Positions 51,249 to 59,876 of a stretch of 64,000 nucleotides of DNA are shown piece by piece. The position numbers and the translations under genes are program-made. The DNA is from Lachnospiraceae bacterium (GTDB lineage Bacteria; Bacillota; Clostridia; Lachnospirales; Lachnospiraceae): positions 62,001 through 126,000 of the forward strand of contig JAILLN010000023.1 in NCBI GenBank assembly GCA_024693135.1, written 5' to 3'. The notes under the pieces are model-generated. The model was not told the origin of the DNA and ran no database searches. It worked only from the letters and a program-made list of their open reading frames with translations. Position 1 is the first letter of the stretch, and the number at the start of each line of letters is the position of its first letter.

Positions 51249-51660
51249 TTGTAGGTATGCGCTGGGGTCGCCGGAAAAATGATATCTGCCGGCGCTCGGT
51301 CGGATCTCTGCTCGACCATCGTCCCGATTGTAATGTGTTCGCTTCGGGTCGCCCTCCACACAACATTTCCTTGTCACGGCCTTCGTAACGAATAAAAGAA
51401 GCATAGAACGTGAGGGGATATTATATGTTTGAAACAGCCTTCGCTGGCTGCCATTTATTTTGCGAAGGGTGAGCCGCCAAGGGCCTTGGTGTTTCCTAAG
51501 GAGCCTCTTACCGCGAACACGCGGAGATTGCCGCCTGCGTAGACTTGCAAGATCGGCTGTTTGGCGAGACAATACGCTTTATCATTGGCTCGCCAAGCCG
51601 AGATTGCATAGTCGAAGCCGGCGGGAAGCTCCGCATTAAGTGAGCGGTGAGGCGACGTGG
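51249..51660 (+). other. Non-coding region rich in stem-loops
   Basis: About 410 bp with no credible gene. Clear hairpins are CGCCGG/CCGGCG (51269-51274/51289-51294), CAGCC/GGCTG near 51434-51450, and a long stem CGGC then TTGGCGAG (51554-51568) with CTCGCCAA then GCCG (51589-51600). ORFs on the minus strand across it are low-quality and overlap the tandem repeats. It could be a structured RNA or a mobile intergenic element. Confidence 0.45.
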
Positions 51661-51662
51661 AA

Positions 51663-51866
51663 ATGCAAGGCCCGTCGGTGGCGCATTTTAGCCACAATAC
51701 AAGGCCCGCCGGCGGCGCAGACCTGCCACAATGCAAGGCCCGTCGGTGGCGCATTTTAGCCACAATACAAGGCCCGCCGGCGGCGCAGACCTGCCACAAT
51801 ACAAGGCCCGCCGGCGGCGCAGACCTGCCACAATGCAAGGCCTGCTGGCGGCGTATCTTTGCCACA
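51663..51866 (+). repeat. Six tandem 34-bp units
   Basis: Units start at 51663, 51697, 51731, 51765, 51799 and 51833 with no spacers. Two sequence variants alternate (type A at 1 and 3; type B at 2, 4 and 5; unit 6 is diverged). Type B contains the palindrome CCGCCGGCGG. In type A it is CCGTCGGTGG and in unit 6 CTGCTGGCGG, where changes are G-U compatible. The open frames across it are repeat artefacts. Confidence 0.9.
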
Positions 51867-51962
51867 TCAGACAAAAGAATCGTCCCCCTGTCTCTATGGG
51901 TTCTATGACAACGTTTTCGACAAGCTTGAACTGGCGATTATGATTTTGTGGATAAAACAGGG

Positions 51963-51991
51963 TTGATTTTATTTTGCGCATCTGTTAAAAT
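51963..51991 (+). promoter_or_regulatory. Promoter of rpmB
   Basis: TTGATT (51963-51968), 17-nt spacer, TAAAAT (51986-51991). Just after the predicted start lies a leader hairpin CTGTGG (52000-52005) / CCGCAG (52017-52022), ahead of the GGGAGG ribosome binding site. Confidence 0.7.
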
Positions 51992-52049
51992 ATTTCTTGC
52001 TGTGGGTTTTTGGGTTCCGCAGATTATTCTGGTAAGGGAGGTGTGAATC

Positions 52050-52235
52050 ATGGCAAAATGTGCAGTATGTGGCAAGGGCGTGCATTTCGGAAATAACGTC
52101 AGCCATTCTCATAGAAGGTCCAACCGGATCTGGCACTCCAATATCAAGAGAGTCAAGTGCAAGGTAAATGGAGCGGCAAAGCGGATGTACGTCTGCACCC
52201 GGTGCCTGCGTTCCGGCGCAGTGGAAAGGGCATGA
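52050..52235 (+). CDS. rpmB: 50S ribosomal protein L28
   Basis: 61 residues, the usual length. It begins MAKCAVCGKGVHFGNNVSHS and ends CTRCLRSGAVERA. The paired CxxC motifs (CAVC, CTRC) mark the zinc-binding form of L28. It has its own promoter and a strong bidirectional terminator. In Firmicutes rpmB is often divergent from or near yloU, yloV and recG, and the same neighbourhood is seen here. Confidence 0.97.
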   Translation: MAKCAVCGKGVHFGNNVSHSHRRSNRIWHSNIKRVKCKVNGAAKRMYVCTRCLRSGAVERA

Positions 52236-52256
52236 TCCGATAATCGACGAAAAAGG

Positions 52257-52296
52257 ACGGCGCTGTCTACATCAGACAGCGCCGTTTATTTTTTTT
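52257..52296 (+). terminator. Bidirectional terminator between rpmB and gerW
   Basis: A perfect 12-bp stem ACGGCGCTGTCT (52257-52268) / AGACAGCGCCGT (52274-52285), 5-nt loop, followed by a T-rich run on the plus strand. The minus strand also has a T5 tract after the stem, so it can end both rpmB and the convergent gerW transcript. Confidence 0.9.
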
Positions 52297-52398
52297 CTTT
52301 GACTGCAGGACAGTCGCCTCCAGGTCATCCTGTTTTCTGCAGGAGTGCATTCCCGTGTATGTCGCTCTTTTTTGGAGAAGGGGAGGGCGTTTCCCGGA

Positions 52399-52800
52399 TC
52401 ACTCGTCCTTATTGTCGAAGGCAATGTCTACTGCCTCAGAATCTGTGAGTTCAGAGGAAGCGGGATCCTTGCTTTCCGTGAATTTGTTGATGAGGTCGGG
52501 CACCATGTCCAGGATCTTGGTGACTGCATCCTGATTCCGGATATTGACCAGCTTCGTTACGCCGTTTTGGATGATCAGCACGGCAGAGGGAGTGATCTTG
52601 CCGCCGATGCCGCCACCCCCGGAGGCCTTCTTGTCGGTATTTCCGGCTCCGGTCCCCATGCCGAAGGTCACGTCCACAAGGGGAATGATAATGGTGTCGT
52701 CGATCTTCTTCGGCTCGCCCACCACAGTCTTGGTGGAGAAATATCCGCTCATGCCCTGCATTAGGGATTCAATCATCTGGTCGATATTTACGTTTGCCAT
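52399..52800 (-). CDS. gerW: GerW/YtfJ family sporulation protein
   Basis: 133 residues. The family pattern is visible: IDQMIESLMQGMSGYFSTKTV, VVGEPKKIDDTIIIPLVDVTFG, then a glycine-rich segment (ASGGGGIGGKI) and PSAVLIIQNGVTKLVNI. GerW (YtfJ) is made in the forespore of Bacillus and is needed for normal germination. It lies directly after the DUF2953 (YtfI) gene as in Bacillus. The presence suggests a spore-former or a descendant of one. Confidence 0.88.
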   Translation of the reverse strand: MANVNIDQMIESLMQGMSGYFSTKTVVGEPKKIDDTIIIPLVDVTFGMGTGAGNTDKKASGGGGIGGKITPSAVLIIQNGVTKLVNIRNQDAVTKILDMVPDLINKFTESKDPASSELTDSEAVDIAFDNKDE

Positions 52801-52830
52801 ACAATCCTCATTTCCGCGCCGCGGCGCATT

Positions 52831-53868
52831 TTATTTGTTTTTGACGATGCCGATAAGCCGGCGTATTTTTTTGTTGAAATAGACCCGGATGGCGGCGATC
52901 AGCACAAAGAACAGGATCACATGTCCTTTTATGATGAAGTCGCCCTGAAAGCAGTCATTTTCAAAGTCCGGTGTCAGCCGGATCCGTTTTCCATGGTGCA
53001 GATCCCAAAAAGACCAGTAGATGCCGTATATCTGGCCGGTTATGGAAGGATCTTCAAAGCCCAGGAGGATATTTGCGTTGAACTTCCGGGGCCGGATATG
53101 GCGGAGCAGCTTTTTCAGGATCACGCACAGATCGCGGACGGCTTCCTTCGTGCGTTCGTCCTCAAGCTTTGCCAGAAACTCAGAGGCATTTTTGCCGCCG
53201 GTCTTTATTCTATCACAGAATGAGCGGATTTTGTACTTAAAAATATGGATGGATTTTTTCAGGGCTTCGATGCGGTCCGCAAGTTTTTTCTTCGGAGGCT
53301 TTTCGCCGGGATCCCCTTCGACAGAAGACCCATCCGGCATATCCTCGAAGAAATTCCCGGGTTCATCGGAAAGATCTCCGTCAGAGGCTTCATCCGGCAT
53401 ATTCTCGAAGAAATTCCCGGGTTCATCGGAAAGATCTCCGTCAGAGGTTTCATCCGGCATATTCTCGAAGGAACCTTCTTCGTCAGAAGTTTCATCCGGC
53501 ATATTCTCGAAGGAACCTCCTTCGTCAGAAGCTTCCTCTGGCGTATCTCCGGGCAGCTCCCCGGATCCTTCGGGAAGCTCCGGGGGATTATCCTCCGGCT
53601 CATTTTTTGGATAGAGCTTGAACCAGAAAAGCTTCAGGGAGACGTCCCGGCCTTCTGCATTCCACAAAAAGCGGAACCTTATGATATGGAGGAGCCACCC
53701 CGCCTTTGCCGTGACATAAGCCGGACCGGGATCGGCCTTGTCATAGGCTCCTTCAGCCCTGTAGTGTATCGGTGCGAAGAGGATGATGAGGATCAGGGCC
53801 AGGACAAAGACAAGGATGCCCAGAAGAATGAGCCCTATGATCTTCAGTGCAGTCAGAAACAGAGCCAT
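52831..53868 (-). CDS. DUF2953 (YtfI-like) membrane protein with acidic repeats
   Basis: 345 residues. An N-terminal membrane helix (GLILLGILVFVLALILIILF) leads to IHYRAEGAYDKADPG and a DUF2953-type core: LKLFWFKLYP, later RPRKFNANILLGFEDPSITG and IRLTPDFENDCFQGDFIIKG. A second hydrophobic stretch lies near the end. Between them an inserted D/E/S/P-rich tract (about 115-180) is made of DNA repeats: two 60-bp and two 42-bp units (53331-53534), encoding FFENMPDEASDGDLSDEPGN-like and FENMPDETSDEEGS-like units. Start codon overlaps the stop of the upstream gene by 1 nt (TGATG). Confidence 0.8.
   Translation of the reverse strand: MALFLTALKIIGLILLGILVFVLALILIILFAPIHYRAEGAYDKADPGPAYVTAKAGWLLHIIRFRFLWNAEGRDVSLKLFWFKLYPKNEPEDNPPELPEGSGELPGDTPEEASDEGGSFENMPDETSDEEGSFENMPDETSDGDLSDEPGNFFENMPDEASDGDLSDEPGNFFEDMPDGSSVEGDPGEKPPKKKLADRIEALKKSIHIFKYKIRSFCDRIKTGGKNASEFLAKLEDERTKEAVRDLCVILKKLLRHIRPRKFNANILLGFEDPSITGQIYGIYWSFWDLHHGKRIRLTPDFENDCFQGDFIIKGHVILFFVLIAAIRVYFNKKIRRLIGIVKNK
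53331..53534 (-). repeat. In-gene tandem repeats, 60 bp x2 and 42 bp x2
   Basis: The motif CATCCGGCAT recurs at 53331, 53391, 53451 and about 53493, giving periods of 60, 60 and 42 bp. All are multiples of three, so copy-number change would keep the DUF2953 frame open. Confidence 0.85.
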
Positions 53869-54200
53869 CAGGATTCCCTTCCCGCGTCCAGCAGGGAAAC
53901 GGCATAGGAGCGAAGGCTCAGGCTTCCGGTCTTTATCATGCAGTCCTTGATGATCTGGCTGATGAGAGCGATGGCTTCATCCTCATCCCCGGCGATGCCG
54001 ATGACCCATGGTTCATGGCGGTCATACCAGCTTTTATAAAGCTCCCCGGCCTTCATGTATTCCAAGGGGGCTGATCCTCCTTCCGGCAGGCAGATGACGT
54101 AGGTGCCGGGCAGGAGTTTGTGCTTCTTCAGCCTGGAGACCAGCCTTTCCTGCTTCTTTTGTACGGTTTCTCCCAGATAGAGCTTGCTTATGAATCTCAT
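53868..54200 (-). CDS. Small conserved protein upstream of ytfI, unknown
   Basis: 110 residues from ATG at 54200 (an upstream ATG at 54245 is possible; neither has a clear ribosome binding site). No membrane helix or signal. Sequence features are a basic start (RFISKLYLGETVQKKQERLV), then YVICLPEGGSAPLEYM and WVIGIAGDEDEAIALISQII, suggesting an alpha/beta fold. It overlaps the DUF2953 gene by 1 nt and is in the same minus-strand unit as gerW. The function is unknown. Confidence 0.65.
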   Translation of the reverse strand: MRFISKLYLGETVQKKQERLVSRLKKHKLLPGTYVICLPEGGSAPLEYMKAGELYKSWYDRHEPWVIGIAGDEDEAIALISQIIKDCMIKTGSLSLRSYAVSLLDAGRES

Positions 54201-54262
54201 GCCATCCAGTTTACCACAGATCGGCGGAATTTGACAGTGCCGCATACTTTATGACAAATACG

Positions 54263-54291
54263 TTGACTTTGACAGGGATTCTACATATACT
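54263..54291 (+). promoter_or_regulatory. Promoter of the HD-GYP gene
   Basis: TTGACT (54263-54268), 17-nt spacer, TATACT (54286-54291), about 48 nt before ATG 54339. Confidence 0.75.
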
Positions 54292-54338
54292 ATTGATGGA
54301 TTATTTTGTGCTATATATTGTGTGTGCCAGGGGGGCTT

Positions 54339-55397
54339 ATGGAAACAGTTGCCGTGATGGGCTTAAAAGATGGGCAGATTTTGGGCGAAGACATCATTGT
54401 GGGAGACAAGATCGCGATCAAAAAGGGAACCAAGCTGGATTCTGTCACACGCAAGAAGATCGAAGCCTTTCATCTGGTCACGGTGAATATCATGGAGGAC
54501 GAGGACTTCGCGGAGACCTATTATGAGAAGATCAAGGCGTCCAAAGCCTTCAAACAGTTCACGGAGGACTACAGGGTACAGCTGGAAGCCTATAAGGTGG
54601 CGGTGGATTCCTTTATTTACAAGAAGGTGCCCTTCCGGCTGGACGACCTGAAGACCATTGCGGGAAGGCTCTGTCCGGATTCCTTGATGGGCAAGACTCT
54701 CTTTGCATACCTGAACCAGATGAAGCCCAGGGAAAACGATATGTCCTATTCCCATCAGCTGAATGTAGCTTTGATCTGCAAGGTTATGGCAAGATGGTAT
54801 AAGCTGTCGCCTGCCGAGACGGACCTTCTGATCTGCTGCGGTTTCCTGTATGACATCGGGAAGTTCATGCTCCCCTATGACATCGTTTGGAAGCCGGGCA
54901 AGCTGGACAAGATGGAATTCGACCTGATCAAGACCCATGCTTTCCACGGCTATTACCTGCTGTCCAAGTTCCGCTTCTCGCTGGATGAACATATCCTGAA
55001 TGCCACCCTCCAGCATCATGAGCGCTGCGACGGCACGGGCTATCCCCAGGGGCTTACCGGGGATCAGATCGATCCCTATGCGAAGATCGTCGCCATCGCA
55101 GACGTTTACGAAGCCATGACCTCGGCCAAGACCTACCGGGAGCCTCTGTGCCCGTATCAGGCCATACAGATCATACAGGGGGACAGCTTCCTGAAGTACG
55201 ATACGTTTTTCATCTCCACTTTCCTGCGTAATATCGTGGATGAGCTCATCGGCAACCGGGTCCGGCTCTCCAACGGGCTGGAGGGGGAGGTCTTGATGAA
55301 CAACCAAAACGACCTTTCGAGGCCGGTAGTGAAATGCGGAGATCAGATATTCGATCTGATGCAGAACCGGAGCGTCAGCATCGTTGCTATCATTTAG
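54339..55397 (+). CDS. HD-GYP-like protein with altered HD motif
   Basis: 352 residues from ATG 54339, after AGGGGGG. The N-terminal 100 residues are a non-catalytic helical part. The HD-GYP domain follows: HQLNVALICKVMARWY, FLYDIGKFMLP where LLHDIGK is normal, KTHAFHGYYLL, HHERCDGTGYPQGL with the GYP motif intact, and IADVYEAMTS. The H of the HD pair is Y here, so metal binding and c-di-GMP hydrolysis may be weakened or lost. It could act as a c-di-GMP-binding or protein-interaction module. It is independent of the nearby yloU gene. Confidence 0.85.
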   Translation: METVAVMGLKDGQILGEDIIVGDKIAIKKGTKLDSVTRKKIEAFHLVTVNIMEDEDFAETYYEKIKASKAFKQFTEDYRVQLEAYKVAVDSFIYKKVPFRLDDLKTIAGRLCPDSLMGKTLFAYLNQMKPRENDMSYSHQLNVALICKVMARWYKLSPAETDLLICCGFLYDIGKFMLPYDIVWKPGKLDKMEFDLIKTHAFHGYYLLSKFRFSLDEHILNATLQHHERCDGTGYPQGLTGDQIDPYAKIVAIADVYEAMTSAKTYREPLCPYQAIQIIQGDSFLKYDTFFISTFLRNIVDELIGNRVRLSNGLEGEVLMNNQNDLSRPVVKCGDQIFDLMQNRSVSIVAII

Positions 55398-55409
55398 AGG
55401 AGGATTTAT

Positions 55410-55766
55410 ATGAAAGGCAGGATGAATACGGAACTGGGTACTATCTTGATCGACACAGAGGCCATCGCGCAGTATGCCGGCACGGAGGCCATGGAATGCT
55501 TCGGCATTGTGGGCATGGCTTCTTACTCCATGAAGGACGGGCTGGTGAAGCTTCTGAAGCAGGAAAGCCTGACCCGCGGCATCAGCGTGATCCTGAATAA
55601 GAACCGGATCACCATCGACTTCCATGTGATCGTGGCTTACGGGGTCAGCATCCCCGCCATGGCAGATAACCTCATCAGCAATGTGAAGTACAGGGTGGAG
55701 GAATTTACGGGCCTTTCGGTGGAAAAGATCAATGTCTATGTCGAAGGCGTGCGTGTGATTGATTAG
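55410..55766 (+). CDS. yloU: Asp23/Gls24 family envelope stress protein (YloU)
   Basis: 118 residues. The family core is present: LIDTEAIAQYAGTEAMECFG, GMASYSM, then IDFHVIVAYGVSIPAMADN and VEKINVYVEGVRV. Members sit at the membrane or associate with fatty-acid and envelope stress functions. A GAGGAGG ribosome binding site precedes it, and it lies directly before the yloV gene as in most Firmicutes. Confidence 0.93.
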   Translation: MKGRMNTELGTILIDTEAIAQYAGTEAMECFGIVGMASYSMKDGLVKLLKQESLTRGISVILNKNRITIDFHVIVAYGVSIPAMADNLISNVKYRVEEFTGLSVEKINVYVEGVRVID

Positions 55767-55788
55767 TCGGTTCCAGGAGGAGAGAAAA

Positions 55789-57570
55789 GTGTCTACAAAG
55801 ACTTTGGATGCGAAGAAGATCGCGGAGCTTTTTCTGGCGGGAGCGGGGGAGCTTCGATCACAGAAGGAAACCATCAATGAGCTGAATGTATTTCCGGTAC
55901 CGGACGGGGATACGGGCACCAATATGACCCTGACCATCATGTCTGCGGCGAAGGAGGTGCTGTCCCTGGGGGAGGATTACAGCATGGAGGCTCTGTGCAA
56001 GGCCATCTCCATGGGATCCTTGAGAGGCGCCAGGGGAAATTCCGGCGTTATCCTGTCCCAGCTCTTGAGGGGGCTTACCAAGGTGCTGAAGGAGTACCAG
56101 GAAGTGGACGCCCAGATTCTTGCGGCAGCCTTCAATAAGGCAACGGAGACAGCGTATAAGGCGGTCATGAAGCCGAAGGAGGGAACGATCCTGACGGTAG
56201 CCAGGGGGATCGCGGAGAAGGCGTCTGAGGCCTGTGACGGAGCGGAGGATCTGGAAAGCTTTGCAGAGGAGATCCTGAAGCACGGAGAGGAGGTGCTGGC
56301 AAAAACCCCGGAGCTTTTGCCGGTGCTGAAGGAAGCCGGGGTGGTGGATTCCGGCGGACAGGGGCTTATCGCGGTGCTTACCGGCGCAAAGAAGGCCATG
56401 TTCGGCGAGGCCGAGGAATTCAAGCTGGAAACATCCGCAGCGTCGGAAGGGGCTTCTACCGGGATCAACCGGGATGCGGTGGCAAATGCTGAGATCAAAT
56501 ACGGCTATTGCACGGAATTCATCATCATGCTGAACCGCATCTTTAATTCGAAAAATGAGAAGGACTTCAAGGCATATCTGGAATCCATCGGCGATTCCAT
56601 CGTATGCGTGGCCATGGATGACATCGTAAAGGTCCATGTGCATACCAACCATCCGGGACTTGCCTTTGAGAAGGCGTTGACCTTCGGCGCCCTGACCTCC
56701 ATGAAGATTGACAACATGAGGGAGGAGCACCAGGAGAAGCTCTTTAAGCTGGATGGCGGCAAATATGTGGAAAAGACCGGCGAGGAAATGGACCAGTCCG
56801 GCCCTGCGGGTACAGCGAACGGTCCGATCCCCGGATCTATAAGGAACGAGCCGGCAGATCCCTTTAAGCCGGTAGAGGGCGGGGCTGGGACTTCCAGCGT
56901 TTCTTCCGGTGGGAAGTACGGCTTCCTTACCGTATCGGCCGGTTCCGGCATGGAGGAGATCTTTAAGGGGCTGGGAGCCGATGAGGTGATCTCCGGCGGC
57001 CAGACCATGAACCCGTCCACAGATGACCTGCTTAAGGCCGTGGAGAGGGTTAAGGCAGAGACCATATTCATCCTGCCGAATAATAAGAACATCATCCTGG
57101 CGGCAAACCAGGCGGCGGCCCTGACCGAGGACAAAAAGGTGGTGGTGATCCCCACGAAGACGGTGCCGCAGGGCATCACAGCCATGATCAATTTCATCGC
57201 GGATCTTTCGCCGGAAGAAAATGAGGAGACCATGAAGGAGGAGATCGCCCGGGTGAAGACCGGCGAGGTGACCTATGCGGTGCGGGATACCATGATCGAC
57301 GGCATGGAGATCCGCGTGGGAGACATCATGGGCATCGGGGACAAAGCCATCCTTTCCGTGGGAAGCGGGATCATGGATGTCACTATGGATATGCTGTCGA
57401 AGCTGGTTACGGATGACGACAGCCTGATCAGCATTTATTACGGAGAGGAAACGAAGAAGGAAGAAGCAGAGGAGCTTCTGCAGCAGGTGGAGGAGGCCTA
57501 CCCGGATCTGGATGTGGAAATGCATGAGGGCGGACAGCCGGTGTATTACTACGTCGTATCCGTGGAGTGA
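55789..57570 (+). CDS. DAK2-domain kinase, FakA/YloV type
   Basis: 593 residues from GTG 55789, 7 nt after AGGAGGAG. The N-terminal DAK2 kinase domain contains NVFPVPDGDTGTNMTLT (ATP and Mg binding), SMGSLRGARGNSGVILSQLL and VVDSGGQGL. The C-terminal domain starts near 370 (YGFLTVSAGSGMEEIF). FakA phosphorylates fatty acids held by FakB partners for membrane lipid synthesis. A 40-residue P/G/S-rich linker (about 345-385) lies between the halves. It lies between yloU and recG, the standard order. Confidence 0.9.
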   Translation: MSTKTLDAKKIAELFLAGAGELRSQKETINELNVFPVPDGDTGTNMTLTIMSAAKEVLSLGEDYSMEALCKAISMGSLRGARGNSGVILSQLLRGLTKVLKEYQEVDAQILAAAFNKATETAYKAVMKPKEGTILTVARGIAEKASEACDGAEDLESFAEEILKHGEEVLAKTPELLPVLKEAGVVDSGGQGLIAVLTGAKKAMFGEAEEFKLETSAASEGASTGINRDAVANAEIKYGYCTEFIIMLNRIFNSKNEKDFKAYLESIGDSIVCVAMDDIVKVHVHTNHPGLAFEKALTFGALTSMKIDNMREEHQEKLFKLDGGKYVEKTGEEMDQSGPAGTANGPIPGSIRNEPADPFKPVEGGAGTSSVSSGGKYGFLTVSAGSGMEEIFKGLGADEVISGGQTMNPSTDDLLKAVERVKAETIFILPNNKNIILAANQAAALTEDKKVVVIPTKTVPQGITAMINFIADLSPEENEETMKEEIARVKTGEVTYAVRDTMIDGMEIRVGDIMGIGDKAILSVGSGIMDVTMDMLSKLVTDDDSLISIYYGEETKKEEAEELLQQVEEAYPDLDVEMHEGGQPVYYYVVSVE

Positions 57571-57675
57571 AGGAAGCCCCCTTAAAGAGACGGGCTTGAT
57601 TTCCTCTATTGCCCGGGCCTTTGGGAAAACGCATTTTCCCCGGAACTTCCGGCCAGGAATACCGGATTGAATGGA

Positions 57676-57720
57676 TAACTGCCTTATTTTGCGGCTCGCA
57701 AAAGCAGGCAGTTATTGTTT
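57676..57720 (+). terminator. Terminator before recG
   Basis: TAACTGCC (57676-57683) pairs with GGCAGTTA (57707-57714). Inside, TTTTGC (57687-57692) pairs with GCAAAA (57698-57703). TTGTTT follows. It separates the yloUV unit from recG. Confidence 0.8.
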
Positions 57721-57764
57721 AGAAGGAGGCAGAGAGGGCAGGCTGTGGTTTTCTTTCATGGGGC

Positions 57765-59834
57765 ATGGGATCATTTATGGAACTGGAAGATGAGATAACC
57801 GAATTGAAGGGGATCGGGGAAAAGAAGGCGGCCTTATTCCATAAGGCGGGGATCTATACCTTTTGGGATCTTTTGATGTATTTTCCCAGGGACTACCTGC
57901 GCTATCCTGCAGTGAAGCCGGTGTCTGCACTGGTTCCTCCCGAAAAGGCGGCAGTCCGGGCGCGGATCGCAAGCACCCCGTCCATCCTCCGGGTCAAGGG
58001 TCTGGTTGTATTGAACGCTGTGGCAAAGGATGGGACCGGAAGCATACTGCTTACCTGGTATAATGCTCCTTTCTTGAAATCCATGCTCAAGGTGGGGACG
58101 GAGAAGGTTTTTTACGGACAGGCGGAGGTCTACCGTGATGCCCTGACCATCCGCCAGCCCCAGATGTTTGCCCCGGGGGAGTATGAGGCAGGGCTGGGGA
58201 AGCTGAAGCCCATCTATCCCCTGACCAAAGGGCTTACGGAAAAGGCTGTGGAGAGTGCGCTTTCCCAGGCGTTTTCGGAGCTTACGGGCCTGGAGGATTA
58301 TCTTCCCGGGGAGGACAGGAAGGAATTGGATCTCATGGAGCTTGGGGAGAGCATAAAGGTCATGCATTCCCCCAAAAGCCTGGAGGAGATGATACGGGCA
58401 AGGCAGAGGCTTGTCTTTGATGAGTTTCATTTCTTCATCCGTTCCGTACAGAGGCTTAAGGAAAACAAGGCCAGAATGAAAAATGCGTATCCGATCGCAG
58501 AGCCTCCGGAATGTAAAGCCCTGGCGGGATCTCTCCCCTATGAGCTCACCGGTGCGCAGCGAAGGGCCTATGGGGATATCCTGAACGACCTTGCCGGGGA
58601 TTATGCCATGAACCGGCTGATCCAGGGGGATGTGGGCTCCGGCAAGACCATCGTGGCGCTCCTTGCCATGGTGGCTGCCGTAAAGAACGGATACCAGGCT
58701 GCCCTCATGGCACCCACGGAGGTGCTGGCGGCCCAGCATAGGAAAAAGATCAGTGAAATGGTACAGCCCCTTGGCATAAGCTGCATGCTTCTTACCGGCT
58801 CCATGACCGCAAAGGACAAAAGGCTTGCCAGAGAGAAGATTGCCTCCGGAGAAGCCCAGATCGTCATCGGCACCCACGCCCTCATTACAGACAAGGTGGA
58901 ATTTAAGAGCCTTTCTCTCGCCATCACGGACGAGCAGCACCGCTTCGGGGTGAAGCAGAGGAAGGTTCTTATGGAGAAGGGCTCCGGGGAAGGAACGGAC
59001 ATGCCGCATGTCCTGGTCATGAGCGCCACCCCGATCCCCAGGACGCTGGCCATCATCCTTTACGGCGATCTGGACATCTCCGTCATGGATGAGGTACCGG
59101 CCATGCGGCTTCCGATCAAGAACTGTGTGGTGGGAAAGGAGTGGAGGCCGAAGGCTTACCGTTTCATCCTGGATCAGATCCGGGAAGGGCATCAGGCCTA
59201 TGTGATCTGCCCCAAGGTGGAGGAAAGTGAAGGGGGAAGCCTTGGCGGGGCAGAGAGGGAGAATGTAGAGGATTACGGAAAAAAGCTTGCGGAAATTTTG
59301 GGCAGTGAGGCGAGGGTCGGGATCCTCCACGGCAGGATGAAGCCAAAGGAGAAGGACCGGGTCATGGAGGATTTTTCAGAAGGAAGGCTGGACGTCCTGG
59401 TGTCTACTACCGTGGTGGAGGTGGGGGTGGATGTGCCCAACGCCACGGTGATGATGATCGAAAACGCGGAATGCTTCGGACTCTCCCAGCTCCACCAGCT
59501 CAGGGGGAGGATCGGCCGGGGAGATGCCCAAAGCTACTGCATGTTCATCGATACCTCCGAGTCCCGGCAGAAGGAAGGAAAGCCCTGCAAGAGGCTCCTG
59601 GTCATGGATGAGACGAATGACGGCTTCAAGATCGCCTCAGAGGATCTGAAGCTGAGGGGGCCGGGCGATCTTTTCGGCATCCGCCAGTCAGGGGACTTCA
59701 CCTTCCGCCTGGGGGATGTGTATACGGATGCAGGGATCCTGAAGAAGGCATCGGAATATGCCACAAAGAACGGAAACAAGGCTGGAGAGGGGTATTACAG
59801 GCACGAGAAGCTGTATGATGCTGCTCTGCTTTGA
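57765..59834 (+). CDS. recG: ATP-dependent DNA helicase RecG
   Basis: 689 residues, the typical size. RecG remodels stalled replication forks and Holliday junctions. The wedge domain begins ELKGIGEKKAALFHKAGI. Helicase motifs are in order: Walker A GDVGSGKTIVALLAM, DEQHRFGVKQR (motif II DExH), VMSATPIPRTLAI (motif III), STTVVEVGVDVPNATVM and QLHQLRGRIGRG (motif VI). The start is either 57765 or 57777, as neither has a good ribosome binding site. Confidence 0.97.
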   Translation: MGSFMELEDEITELKGIGEKKAALFHKAGIYTFWDLLMYFPRDYLRYPAVKPVSALVPPEKAAVRARIASTPSILRVKGLVVLNAVAKDGTGSILLTWYNAPFLKSMLKVGTEKVFYGQAEVYRDALTIRQPQMFAPGEYEAGLGKLKPIYPLTKGLTEKAVESALSQAFSELTGLEDYLPGEDRKELDLMELGESIKVMHSPKSLEEMIRARQRLVFDEFHFFIRSVQRLKENKARMKNAYPIAEPPECKALAGSLPYELTGAQRRAYGDILNDLAGDYAMNRLIQGDVGSGKTIVALLAMVAAVKNGYQAALMAPTEVLAAQHRKKISEMVQPLGISCMLLTGSMTAKDKRLAREKIASGEAQIVIGTHALITDKVEFKSLSLAITDEQHRFGVKQRKVLMEKGSGEGTDMPHVLVMSATPIPRTLAIILYGDLDISVMDEVPAMRLPIKNCVVGKEWRPKAYRFILDQIREGHQAYVICPKVEESEGGSLGGAERENVEDYGKKLAEILGSEARVGILHGRMKPKEKDRVMEDFSEGRLDVLVSTTVVEVGVDVPNATVMMIENAECFGLSQLHQLRGRIGRGDAQSYCMFIDTSESRQKEGKPCKRLLVMDETNDGFKIASEDLKLRGPGDLFGIRQSGDFTFRLGDVYTDAGILKKASEYATKNGNKAGEGYYRHEKLYDAALL

Positions 59835-59876
59835 ATTATTTTCGATAGATAAGCATTGGATGAGAAAGGGGACGGT

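Noticed and set aside
51663-51866. Possible CRISPR array
   Set aside because: The 34-bp units abut each other with no spacers and no cas genes lie in the window.
51030-51981. Several overlapping ORFs on both strands (60-180 codons) across the repeat region
   Set aside because: They translate the repeats in several frames, lack ribosome binding sites and show no protein-like composition.
55858-57525. 555-codon ORF on the minus strand
   Set aside because: It is the antisense shadow of the DAK2-kinase gene, with no ribosome binding site and a histidine/leucine/arginine-rich composition typical of shadows.
57834-59330. 498-codon ORF on the minus strand
   Set aside because: Antisense shadow of recG.
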